Below are positions 56,870 through 64,000 of a stretch of DNA of 64,000 bases, one piece after another (the stretch's first letter is position 1; the number at the start of each line of letters is the position of its first letter). The notes beneath the pieces are model-generated. The model was not told the origin of the DNA and made no database searches. It saw nothing but the letters and a program-made list of their open reading frames with translations. The stretch spans positions 46,571 to 110,570 of the forward strand of contig NZ_JAIYCP010000004.1 in NCBI RefSeq assembly GCF_027487935.1, written 5' to 3'. Made by a program: the position numbers and the translations under genes. Source of the stretch: Brevundimonas sp. Lineage in GTDB: Bacteria > Pseudomonadota > Alphaproteobacteria > Caulobacterales > Caulobacteraceae.

Positions 56870-58531
56870 TCACTCGGCCGGCAGGAGTTGCGGCTGGATC
56901 GTCGTCGCGGGCACGGCCGAGCTGTTCGGCACGGACGGCATGCGGATCGTTCGCCACAGGTTGTAGGACATGATGAGCGTGCCGCTCAGGAACATCAGGC
57001 CACCGACGGTGCGGATGATGTTCTGGATGTGCTTGGCGGACACCGTCTCGATGAAGCTGTTCGCGAGGAAGCCGTCGGGCGTGTACTCGCGCCACATCAG
57101 GCCTTCCATGATACCGGAGACCCACATCGCGGTGATGTAGAGAACGATACCGGTCGTCGCGATCCAGAAATGCCACTCGACGAGGTTGTTCGAGTACAGC
57201 CGCTCCTTCTTCCAGAGCCAGGGCACCAGGCAGTAGATGGCGCCGAAGCTGATGAAGCCGACCCAGCCCAGGGCCCCCGAATGGACGTGGCCGATGGTCC
57301 AGTCGGTGTAGTGCGACAGGGCGTTTACCGTCCGGATGGACATCAGCGGACCTTCGAAGGTCGACATGCCGTAGAAGGCGATGGCCACGACCATCATGCG
57401 CACAACCGGGTCGGTGCGCAGCTTGTCCCAGGCCCCTGACAGGGTCATCAGGCCGTTGATCATCCCGCCCCAGGACGGCATCCACAGCATGATCGAGAAG
57501 GTCATGCCCAGCGTCTGCGCCCACTGCGGCAGGGCCGTGTAGTGGAGGTGGTGTGGGCCCGCCCAGATGTAGATGAAGATCAGCGACCAGAAGTGGACGA
57601 TCGACAGACGGTAGGAATAGACCGGTCGCTCAACCCGCTTCGGCACGAAGTAATACATCATGGCGAGGAAGCCGGCAGTCAGGAAGAAGCCGACCGCATT
57701 GTGCCCGTACCACCACTGGACCAGAGCCCCCTGGACGCCGCCGAACACAGAGTAGCTGCGGGCCTCCAGCAGGCCGACCGGCACGGAGGCGTTGTTGACC
57801 AGGTGCAACAGGGCGACGGTGACGATGAAGGCCAGATAGAACCAGTTGGCCACGTAGATGTGGGGTTCCTTGCGCTTCCAGATCGTGCCGAGGAAGACCA
57901 GCAGATAGGCGACCCAGACGATGGTCAGCCACAGGTCGACGTACCATTCAGGCTCGGCGTATTCCCGCGCCTGGGAAATGCCCGCGACATATCCGCTGGC
58001 CGCAAGCACGATGAACAGCTGGTAGCCCCAGAAGACGAACCAGGGCCAGATCCCGCCGGCCAGCCGCGCCTTGCAGGTCCGCTGTACCACCCAGAAGGAC
58101 GTACAGATCAGGGCGTTACCCCCGAAAGCGAAGATGACGCCGGAGGTATGCAGGGGCCGTAGTCGGCCAAAGTTCAGCCAGCCGTGCTCCGGGAAGTAGA
58201 ATATCTCGGGCCACGACAGCTGCGCCGCGATCAGCACACCGACCGTCATGCCGATCACACCCCAGAACATGGTGGCGATGACCCCGGCGCGTATGACCCC
58301 GTCCTGGTAGCGAGTCGGGTCACTGCGGAAATTGCCCTGGGCGACGCCGATGGTCAGGGCGCTCAGGGCGATGACCGAGGCCGCCATCAGGATATAGCCA
58401 TGGAACCGGAAAGCCGTGTCATCCGTAAGGGCCGTCGCGAACAGGGCCAGGACCGCGGAGATGCCGAGGAACAGGAACAGGGCGACGACGTCTGACGGGG
58501 CATCGGCGTCGGGCGTGGCTATGGACGGCAT
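56870..58531 (-). CDS. ccoN: cbb3 oxidase catalytic subunit CcoN
   Basis: A protein of 553 residues with about twelve membrane helices. It has the heme-copper histidines of the family in [46 protein letters not shown], and [11 protein letters not shown] near the end. It reduces oxygen with high affinity under low oxygen. First gene of ccoN-O-Q-P-G-H-I-S. A FixK-type box is centred 64 bases before the start. Confidence 0.96.
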   Translation of the reverse strand: MPSIATPDADAPSDVVALFLFLGISAVLALFATALTDDTAFRFHGYILMAASVIALSALTIGVAQGNFRSDPTRYQDGVIRAGVIATMFWGVIGMTVGVLIAAQLSWPEIFYFPEHGWLNFGRLRPLHTSGVIFAFGGNALICTSFWVVQRTCKARLAGGIWPWFVFWGYQLFIVLAASGYVAGISQAREYAEPEWYVDLWLTIVWVAYLLVFLGTIWKRKEPHIYVANWFYLAFIVTVALLHLVNNASVPVGLLEARSYSVFGGVQGALVQWWYGHNAVGFFLTAGFLAMMYYFVPKRVERPVYSYRLSIVHFWSLIFIYIWAGPHHLHYTALPQWAQTLGMTFSIMLWMPSWGGMINGLMTLSGAWDKLRTDPVVRMMVVAIAFYGMSTFEGPLMSIRTVNALSHYTDWTIGHVHSGALGWVGFISFGAIYCLVPWLWKKERLYSNNLVEWHFWIATTGIVLYITAMWVSGIMEGLMWREYTPDGFLANSFIETVSAKHIQNIIRTVGGLMFLSGTLIMSYNLWRTIRMPSVPNSSAVPATTIQPQLLPAE

Positions 58532-58588
58532 TCGGATGGATCCCTTGAGGACAGAATGCCTCCGTGCCCGGGCTTCGCAGGCCGCGCC

Positions 58589-58602
58589 TTGCGCTGGCGC
58601 AA
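58589..58602. promoter_or_regulatory. FixK/FNR-type box before ccoN
   Basis: TTGCGCTGGCGCAA, a 14-bp palindrome that fits the rhizobial FixK2 form TTG(A/C)-N6-(T/G)CAA. It lies between the divergent ccoN and small membrane protein starts, 58 and 48 bases away, so it could control both. Confidence 0.7.
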
Positions 58603-58649
58603 AGCGGGCCGGGCATTTTTCGGGTCCTGTCGGCCCAGGAGAAAACGAG

Positions 58650-58910
58650 ATGCGTATTCAGGATATCCAGGACGAGCAGGTACTCGGCGCGGCGCTGATC
58701 CTGCTTGGCCTTTCACTGGGTGGTGCGGCCGCGGCGACAGGCCTGCTGGCCGCGGCCCACATGGCACAGACCGGCCCGATGTGCGGGTCGACCCTCGGTC
58801 ATTGCTTCCGCTGTGTGGCCGCTGTGGCCCTGCTCTTAGCCGCACTGGCGAGCACCGGCGCGGCTGCCTGGCTGCTGAAGCCGCGACCGGCGCTCCCCGC
58901 AGCAGTCTGA
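58650..58910 (+). CDS. Small two-helix membrane protein with CX6CX2C loop
   Basis: A protein of 86 residues; no family recognised. Two hydrophobic helices (about 11-35 and 56-76) enclose a short loop with Cys45, His51, Cys52 and Cys55, arranged C-X6-C-X2-C. The start has GGAG upstream. It is divergent from ccoN across the FixK box and so probably induced with it. The cysteine loop could bind metal or heme or form a disulfide; this is a guess. Converges with the FixT-like gene. Confidence 0.6.
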   Translation: MRIQDIQDEQVLGAALILLGLSLGGAAAATGLLAAAHMAQTGPMCGSTLGHCFRCVAAVALLLAALASTGAAAWLLKPRPALPAAV

Positions 58911-58919
58911 CCGGGTCTC

Positions 58920-59318
58920 TCAGCCCTGCCGGGCCAGCGCATTGTGGACTGTCGTCAACAGCGCATCGGTGAGAAGCGGCTTCTCGACAATCGGAACACC
59001 GGCCGCGGCCGCCCGGTTTCTCAGGACAGTGCGGGGATTGGTCGTGATCAGGATTGCAGGCAGGCCCACGCCCACCGCCCGAAGACACTCAAGCAGGGCG
59101 AGGCCATCCATGCCCGGCAGGTTTTGATCCAGAACCAGACAGCCTGTGTCCGGCAGGTCACCCGCTGCCAGCAGGCTTTCGCCATCGCGAAAGCTGCGCA
59201 CATCAAGGCCTTCGAGGTCGAACGAGAAATGCACGGCATGGGTCACCGCAGGGTCGTCGTCCACAAGGATGACGGCGGGCCGGGTCGCAAGACTGACGGT
59301 CGTCGCCGTCACGCGCAC
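58920..59318 (-). CDS. Single-domain response regulator, FixT-like
   Basis: A protein of 132 residues, only a receiver domain. It keeps Asp21/Asp22, the phosphoacceptor Asp64 (LVLDQNLPGMDG), Thr92 and Lys113, so it should be able to take phosphate. There is no output domain. It overlaps the FixK-like gene by ten bases. In Caulobacter crescentus the FixT receiver inhibits FixL and binds an Fe-S cluster; cysteines here are only Cys60 and Cys78. FixT identity is inferred from position and domain type. Confidence 0.75.
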   Translation of the reverse strand: MRVTATTVSLATRPAVILVDDDPAVTHAVHFSFDLEGLDVRSFRDGESLLAAGDLPDTGCLVLDQNLPGMDGLALLECLRAVGVGLPAILITTNPRTVLRNRAAAAGVPIVEKPLLTDALLTTVHNALARQG

Positions 59319-59992
59319 AGACCCTCGAGCCGATGACGCTGGAGCAGGCGAACGTGGCGCGATGACCGCGCCTCGACCAGGCCCTGGGCCTGGAGCTGGG
59401 ACAAGGTGCGCGAGACGGTATGGATGGTCAGACCGACATGGTCGGCGATGTCCTGCCGGGTCATGGGCAGGTCAATGATTTCCGGCCGACCCATGCGTTC
59501 GGCGAAATCCAGCAGGAAGGCGGCGACGCGCTCGGTCGCCCCCTGTCGCGCAAGGATCAGGGCGTGGTCCTCACTCCGCCGGAAGGCCCGGACGGTGACC
59601 TGCCACAGCGCCCGCGCCAGACCCACATCAGTCACGGCACGCCCGGCAAGCTCGGTCCGCTCCATCGCCAGGGCATCGACGCGGCTCAGGGCCTCGGCTG
59701 TGGTCGTATGCTCCAAGCCGGCCTCGAGGCCGAGAAAATCCCCCGGCAGATAAAACCCTGTGACCTGCCGGCGGCCGTCACTCAGGAGGCGGTAGCTGAT
59801 GACGGCACCGCTGAGCACCCGATAAACGAGCCGGACCGGGTCACCTTGCCTGAACAGAACCGCACCGGGGGCGAAGGGTGATCGGGGTGCTGCTGTCGCG
59901 TTCGCAAACGCACCGCAAAGCGCGCAATCGGACCCCACATCCGACGACGGCACAACCGCTTCCCGGGATTCATGATGGCGTAGGGCGGTCAT
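59309..59992 (-). CDS. fixK: FixK-like Crp/Fnr family regulator
   Basis: A protein of 227 residues from ATG 59992 with AGGAGG upstream; the longer frame to 60166 is not supported. Cyclic-nucleotide-like beta roll (VLFRQGDPVRLVYRVLSGAVISYRLL) and a C-terminal winged helix with TRQDIADHVGLTIHTVSRTL. Cys23 and Cys26 form a CxxC only, so the four-cysteine iron-sulfur site of true Fnr is not present. The expected glutamate of the recognition helix is histidine here. It is expected to activate ccoN and hemA, and to be activated itself by FixJ. Confidence 0.85.
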   Translation of the reverse strand: MTALRHHESREAVVPSSDVGSDCALCGAFANATAAPRSPFAPGAVLFRQGDPVRLVYRVLSGAVISYRLLSDGRRQVTGFYLPGDFLGLEAGLEHTTTAEALSRVDALAMERTELAGRAVTDVGLARALWQVTVRAFRRSEDHALILARQGATERVAAFLLDFAERMGRPEIIDLPMTRQDIADHVGLTIHTVSRTLSQLQAQGLVEARSSRHVRLLQRHRLEGLCA

Positions 59993-60060
59993 CCGGTCCT
60001 CCTTGCACAGCCGATGACCGAGGTTAGGACCCTGCCCCGCTCGCCGGTATTCGGGTCTGC

Positions 60061-60080
60061 CCCCTAAGGGGTTTCCCTGA
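60061..60080. promoter_or_regulatory. Possible FixJ site before the fixK-like gene
   Basis: CCCCTAAGGGG followed by TTTCCCTGA, 69 bases before the regulator start. AGGGGTTTCCCTGA here shares 12 of 14 bases with AGGTGTTTCCCGGA at 63707-63720 before hemA. GTTTCCC occurs in known FixJ targets as I recall them, so this is tentative. Confidence 0.45.
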
Positions 60081-60098
60081 TGCCGGAAGGTGGACCCG

Positions 60099-61499
60099 CT
60101 ACACCGCCCGGGCGTGCCGGGACTCAACAGCGGACAGCCCCGCGTCGAAACAGGCCGCGACGACACGCATCAGCCGGAAGGCCTCTGCCGGGATGGTCAC
60201 CGAGCGCCCCTCGACACGGCACAACCCGTCGGCCTCAAGCCTCGATGCCGCGGCCAGGGCCGCGTCCAGCGCCGTCGTTTCAAATCCACGCATCCGGCAC
60301 TCTGAACCGACGTCGACAGTCAGGTCGCACATCAGGCGTTCAATGACGCACGCGCGCAGTTCATCCTCCCCCGAGACCGGAAGGCTTCGCCCGACGGGCA
60401 GTTGCCCGGCCTCGACAGCACGGCCCCAGACATCGGTCGCTGCAGCGTTCTGGATGAAACCGGCGGCCAGCCGGCCGATCGAGGAAGGGCCGACTGGAAT
60501 CAGCACGGGGGCCGGATCGTCCGTGTAGCCCTGAAAATTCCTGCGCAAGGTTCCGGATGCGGCCGCCCGGGCGAGCGGGTCGCCCGGAAGGGCGTAATGA
60601 TCGAGGCCGATCCGCAGATAACCCCCGTCCCGCAGCACCGAGTCCGCCGCTTCAGCCTGGGCCCAGCGTCCATCGCTGTCAGCGAGCTCGGCCGCCTCGA
60701 TCATGACCTGGTGCTTCTTCATCCAGGGAACATGGGCATAGCCGAACACGGCCACCCGGTCCGGCCGCAGCTGGATTGCGGCCTCGGCCGTGGCGGCGAC
60801 GTTCTCCGGCGTCTGGCCCGGAAGGCCGTACATCAGATCGAAATTGACGGCCCTGACGCCCGCCGCCCGCAACCGCGTGGTAGCGGCGGCCACCTGATCG
60901 AGGGGCTGAACCCGGTTCACACGGGCCTGCACCGCCGGATCAAACGTCTGGACTCCGAGGCTGGCGCGGGTGACCCCGGCCTCGCCCGCCGCGTCAATGA
61001 AGGCGTCCGAGAGCAGGCCTGGATCGAGTTCAACGGCCACCTCGGCCCCGGGACGAAGGGCGAACCGCTCGCTCATGTGCCGGACAAGGGTACGGAAATG
61101 GTCCGGCGACAGGGCGTTGGGACTGCCCCCGCCGAAATGCAGGTGCGCGGCCCCGGCATGCGGTCCGACGGCGTCCGCCCACAGGTCCACTTCGCGCATC
61201 AGGGTCCCGAAAAAAGCCCCCACCCGCTCATAGTCGTGGACGACACTGGTATGGCACCCGCAGTACCAGCACAGGCGACGACAGAAGGGGATGTGAACAT
61301 AGGCCGAAACCGTCTGGTCTCTGCGCAGTGTGGCAAGCCAGGTCCGAACCTCCTCATCTCCGGCCACGGGTTGAAAGGCGATCGCTGTCGGATAGCTGGT
61401 GTAGCGCGGCAAACTCCGCGCGGCATGAGGCCGCCAGGCCGCAGGCAACTGCCCCGACGACATCGGATGGATCAGGGGTTCCGGAGCGTTATGCGGCAT
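60099..61499 (-). CDS. hemN: Oxygen-independent coproporphyrinogen III oxidase (HemN type)
   Basis: A protein of 466 residues from ATG 61499 (61463 and 61547 are alternatives). The radical-SAM cluster is HIPFCRRLCWYCGC with Cys73, Cys77 and Cys80, plus Cys82, followed by the SAM-binding LHFGGGSPNALSP. ARSLPRYTSYPTA near the start is the HemN hallmark. It decarboxylates coproporphyrinogen III when oxygen is low, feeding heme to the cbb3 oxidase. Divergent from fixL with 72 bases between. Confidence 0.92.
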   Translation of the reverse strand: MPHNAPEPLIHPMSSGQLPAAWRPHAARSLPRYTSYPTAIAFQPVAGDEEVRTWLATLRRDQTVSAYVHIPFCRRLCWYCGCHTSVVHDYERVGAFFGTLMREVDLWADAVGPHAGAAHLHFGGGSPNALSPDHFRTLVRHMSERFALRPGAEVAVELDPGLLSDAFIDAAGEAGVTRASLGVQTFDPAVQARVNRVQPLDQVAAATTRLRAAGVRAVNFDLMYGLPGQTPENVAATAEAAIQLRPDRVAVFGYAHVPWMKKHQVMIEAAELADSDGRWAQAEAADSVLRDGGYLRIGLDHYALPGDPLARAAASGTLRRNFQGYTDDPAPVLIPVGPSSIGRLAAGFIQNAAATDVWGRAVEAGQLPVGRSLPVSGEDELRACVIERLMCDLTVDVGSECRMRGFETTALDAALAAASRLEADGLCRVEGRSVTIPAEAFRLMRVVAACFDAGLSAVESRHARAV

Positions 61500-61571
61500 T
61501 CGCCGACCTAACCGCCGCAGTCGTCTGGTGGAATTCGGGAGTTTCACCTACGGGTTGTTGCGGAGGCTGGA

Positions 61572-63092
61572 ATGACCGTTAACCACCCGGACGCGAGCAA
61601 GGCCCGGGCCCTCTGGGCCTGGATGCTGGTGGCCCGCCATACCCGGCTGGGCCTGGTGACCGCTTTCGTCCTCACCGCCGCCGCTTTCCTGCTGCGCCTC
61701 ACCCTTTCGCCGGTACTTGAAGACCGGCTCTTGTTCATGATTTTCATCCCCGCCGTGATCGGCGCGGCGGCGCTTGGCGGCGCGGTACCCGGCGCAACAG
61801 CGACCCTGCTCGGCCTTGGCTGCGGCCTGATGATCTCGAGCGCCCCGGATGGTCTGACCGACGGGGACCTGATCAGCGCAGTCGTCTTCCTGCTGATCGG
61901 TGCAGCGGTGACCGCGGGTGGGGAGGTCTTCCAGTCCATGCGGTCGCGCTCCGTGGCCGTGAACCGCGACCTGCTCGCCCGGGAAGCCCACCTCCAGTCC
62001 ATCCTTGCGACCGTGCCGGACGCGATGGTGGTCATCACCGAAGACGGGAACATGCAGTCCTTCAGTCTCGCCGCCGAACGCCTGTTCGGCTGGAAGGCCG
62101 ACGAGGTGATCGGTAGCAATGTGAACATGCTGATGCCCGAACCCTACCGCGCGCATCATGACGGCTATCTGGATCGCTATCTGACCACCGGCGAGCGACG
62201 TATCATCGGGGTCGGTCGGGTCGTCCTGGGAGAGCGCCGCGACGGCTCTACCTTCCCCATGGAATTGTCCGTCGGAGAGATGATTTCGGGCGACCGAAGG
62301 TTCTTCACAGGCTTCGTCCGCGACCTCAGCGAACGACAGGACATTGAGCAGCGGCTTCAGGAACTGCAATCCGAACTGGTCCATATCTCCCGGCTGAGCG
62401 CCATGGGGGAGATGGCGTCCGCGCTGGCGCACGAGTTGAACCAGCCGCTTTCGGCGATCGCCAACTATCTCAAGGGATCATCGCGCCTGCTGGCTGCAGA
62501 ACCGGTGCCGCGCGAACGCCTGCTCGAGGCCGTCCACAAGGCGGGTGAACAGGCGCTTCGCGCCGGGGAGATTATCCGCCGGTTACGGGACTTCGTGGCC
62601 CGAGGAGAGGCAGAACGGCGGGTCGAAAGTCTGCCCAAACTGGTCGAGGAGGCCAGCGCCCTCGCCCTGGTTGGCGCGAAGGAAACCGGCGTCCGCGTCC
62701 AGTTCAGATTTGCGCCCGGGATCGAGTTTGTTCTCGCCGACCGGGTTCAGGTCCAGCAGGTTGCGCTCAACCTGATCCGCAACGCCATGGAGGCGATGGA
62801 AGACAGTCCCAGCAAGGTACTGGAGATCCGGATCGACGCGGCGGCAGATGGTCATGCCCAGGTTACAGTCGCCGATACCGGTTCAGGAATCAGCGCAGAG
62901 GTCGCCGAACAGTTGTTCCAGCCCTTTGTTACGACCAAACGGACCGGTATGGGCGTCGGCCTGTCGATCTCCCGAACGATCATCGAGGCGCATGGCGGAC
63001 GCATCTGGACGGAGCCGAACCCCGGCGGTGGGACCCGACTCTGCTTTACACTGCGGGCTGTTGGCGAGGAGGAACTCAAAGATGCTGAATGA
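61572..63092 (+). CDS. fixL: Oxygen-sensing heme-PAS histidine kinase FixL
   Basis: A protein of 506 residues. Membrane helices occupy about 28-115. The heme PAS domain follows, with the proximal His196 in [11 protein letters not shown], Arg202 and the distal Arg216 (IIGVGRVV), matching His200, Arg206 and Arg220 of Bradyrhizobium FixL. The kinase has the phospho-accepting His287 ([10 protein letters not shown]), and N/G boxes ([19 protein letters not shown]). Good ribosome site GGAGGCTGGA. Its stop overlaps fixJ by eleven bases. Confidence 0.95.
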   Translation: MTVNHPDASKARALWAWMLVARHTRLGLVTAFVLTAAAFLLRLTLSPVLEDRLLFMIFIPAVIGAAALGGAVPGATATLLGLGCGLMISSAPDGLTDGDLISAVVFLLIGAAVTAGGEVFQSMRSRSVAVNRDLLAREAHLQSILATVPDAMVVITEDGNMQSFSLAAERLFGWKADEVIGSNVNMLMPEPYRAHHDGYLDRYLTTGERRIIGVGRVVLGERRDGSTFPMELSVGEMISGDRRFFTGFVRDLSERQDIEQRLQELQSELVHISRLSAMGEMASALAHELNQPLSAIANYLKGSSRLLAAEPVPRERLLEAVHKAGEQALRAGEIIRRLRDFVARGEAERRVESLPKLVEEASALALVGAKETGVRVQFRFAPGIEFVLADRVQVQQVALNLIRNAMEAMEDSPSKVLEIRIDAAADGHAQVTVADTGSGISAEVAEQLFQPFVTTKRTGMGVGLSISRTIIEAHGGRIWTEPNPGGGTRLCFTLRAVGEEELKDAE

Positions 63093-63693
63093 GCCGGTCG
63101 TCCATATTGTCGACGACGACGCCGCGATCCGCGATTCACTGGCGTTTCTTCTGGACACGGCAAACCTGCGGTCGCGGACCTATGACTCCGCCGCGGCCCT
63201 GCTGGCGTCCGCAGGACATCTGGCCCCGGGCTGCATTGTCACGGATGTCCGCATGCCGGACATGAACGGCCTGGAGATGGTCCGTCGACTGTCCGAGATC
63301 GGGGTGAGCCACCCGGTGATCGTCATGACCGGCCATGCGGACGTTCCGCTGGCCATCGAGGCCGTCCGGGCCGGCGTGAAGGACTTCATAGAGAAACCCT
63401 TTGACGATGACGCCCTGCTCGCCTCGGTTCGCGCGGCCATCGCGCACCAGACCCTTGCGGCAGAGCACGCCGGACGGGATGCCGAATTGCGTGACCGGCT
63501 TGCCAGCCTTTCAGCACGGGAGCGCCAGGTGCTGGACGGCCTGGTCGCCGGACAGGCCAACAAGGTCATCGCCTACGACCTCGAGATCAGTCCCCGGACG
63601 GTCGAGGTCTACCGGGCCAATGTCATGACCAAGATGCAGGCCCGCAGCCTGTCCGAACTCGTCCGCATGACGATTCTCGTCCAGCGCCCCTGA
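63082..63693 (+). CDS. fixJ: Response regulator FixJ
   Basis: A protein of 203 residues from ATG 63082. The receiver domain has the phosphoacceptor Asp55 ([12 protein letters not shown]), [10 protein letters not shown] and FIEKPF. A Q-rich linker leads to a LuxR/NarL helix-turn-helix ([40 protein letters not shown]). Phosphorylated by FixL, it activates fixK-type genes. It overlaps fixL and precedes hemA. Confidence 0.95.
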   Translation: MLNEPVVHIVDDDAAIRDSLAFLLDTANLRSRTYDSAAALLASAGHLAPGCIVTDVRMPDMNGLEMVRRLSEIGVSHPVIVMTGHADVPLAIEAVRAGVKDFIEKPFDDDALLASVRAAIAHQTLAAEHAGRDAELRDRLASLSARERQVLDGLVAGQANKVIAYDLEISPRTVEVYRANVMTKMQARSLSELVRMTILVQRP

Positions 63694-63706
63694 CTCCCCG
63701 GCCTTC

Positions 63707-63720
63707 AGGTGTTTCCCGGA
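63707..63720. promoter_or_regulatory. Second GTTTCCC element, before hemA
   Basis: AGGTGTTTCCCGGA, sharing 12 of 14 bases with the element before the fixK-like gene (60067-60080), 57 bases before the hemA start. Tentative FixJ site. Confidence 0.35.
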
Positions 63721-63746
63721 GGTGACCCGGGCGGGCGCAGATGGGA

Positions 63747-63760
63747 ATGATCCGGATCAT
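63747..63760. promoter_or_regulatory. FixK/FNR-like box before hemA
   Basis: ATGATCCGGATCAT is a perfect palindrome close to TTGAT-N4-ATCAA, differing only at the outermost base of each arm. It lies 16 bases before the hemA ATG, so it may repress, or activate a start further downstream. Confidence 0.45.
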
Positions 63761-63776
63761 CGCGAGGTCCATCCTG

Positions 63777-64000
63777 ATGTTCGACTACCAGGCCGCATTC
63801 CAGACCGCTGTGGAGCAGGTCAAGGGCGAGGGGCGCTATCGCGTCTTTGCCGACCTGAAGCGCGTGCGCGGCCAGTTCCCTAGGGCGAAGCGCCGTCGCG
63901 AGGACGGGTCGGAGCAGGACGTGGTGGTCTGGTGCTCGAACGACTATCTGGGCATGGGTCAGCACCCGGCGGTGCTGGAGGCCATGCAGACCGAGATCGA
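63777..64000 (+). CDS. hemA: 5-aminolevulinate synthase HemA, N-terminal part
   Basis: The first 74 codons of the gene, cut by the window end. [26 protein letters not shown] start and [21 protein letters not shown] are the hallmark of ALA synthase, the first step of heme synthesis in Alphaproteobacteria (glycine plus succinyl-CoA). The PLP lysine lies beyond the window. It fits the heme and oxygen theme of the neighbouring hemN and cco genes. Confidence 0.92.
   Translation, partial: MFDYQAAFQTAVEQVKGEGRYRVFADLKRVRGQFPRAKRRREDGSEQDVVVWCSNDYLGMGQHPAVLEAMQTEI

Noticed and set aside
61548..62432. 294-codon leftward open frame opposite fixL
   Set aside because: Shadow of fixL codon bias; the encoded sequence is low-complexity, with no domain and no ribosome site.
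1..64000. Insertion sequences, prophage, CRISPR array or rRNA
   Set aside because: No transposase, integrase, repeat array or rRNA sequence was seen on either strand.

Overview
The window is GC-rich alphaproteobacterial chromosome. Gene content and order point to Caulobacterales, most likely Brevundimonas or a close relative. The reasons are a MalA-type TonB receptor locus with a tryptophan halogenase, a FixLJ/FixK/ccoNOQP-GHIS block, a DUF1800/DUF1501 pair, a split type II secretion cluster and ALA-synthase-type hemA. No insertion sequence, phage gene or CRISPR array was seen. The genus is inferred from gene content, not from a search.

Layout. (1) 1-8.0 kb: housekeeping and accessory genes. 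These are a DUF885 metallopeptidase-like protein, a YjbR protein, msrA, tRNA-Ser(GGA), an MDR-family oxidoreductase, a truncated haloalkane-dehalogenase-like pseudogene, a DUF2855 protein, and a TetR regulator divergent from two membrane protein genes across a paired operator. (2) 8.0-21.2 kb: a full type II secretion set (gspC-N, no prepilin peptidase) broken into several transcription units. It also contains an LppC-like lipoprotein gene coupled to gspJK, and at its end a protein joining a secretin N0-like periplasmic domain, one membrane helix and a cytoplasmic GspE N-terminal-like domain. (3) 21.3-26.4 kb: a DUF1800 lipoprotein and a DUF1501 Tat protein, then a fused aconitase X. (4) 26.4-46.6 kb: a starch/maltodextrin locus with two TonB-dependent receptors, tryptophan halogenase, FucP-type and SLC45-type MFS transporters, two GH13 enzymes, a LacI regulator, GH97, an exported esterase-like hydrolase and GH15. 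Candidate LacI operators share GCAA...TTGC arms. (5) 46.7-50.7 kb: a cation/proton antiporter, a glycine-rich calcium-type beta/gamma-crystallin protein and a Tat-exported amidohydrolase. (6) 50.7-64 kb: the microaerobic block. It holds ccoNOQP, ccoGHIS, a small cysteine-containing membrane protein, FixK, a FixT-like receiver, a HemN-type oxidase, FixL, FixJ and the start of hemA.

How parts work together. In region 4 the receptors would import maltodextrins across the outer membrane, exported or periplasmic GH13/GH97/GH15 enzymes would trim them to glucose or short oligomers, the MFS proteins would carry these inward, and the second GH13 enzyme would finish hydrolysis in the cytoplasm under LacI control. 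In region 6, heme-PAS FixL would sense low oxygen and phosphorylate FixJ. FixJ would raise FixK, which would turn on cbb3 oxidase and heme synthesis, with the FixT-like receiver as a likely feedback arm. FixK-type boxes lie before ccoN and hemA.

The least explained item is the secretin-N0/GspE-N fusion at 19987-21162, which would link the periplasmic and cytoplasmic sides of the secretion machine.
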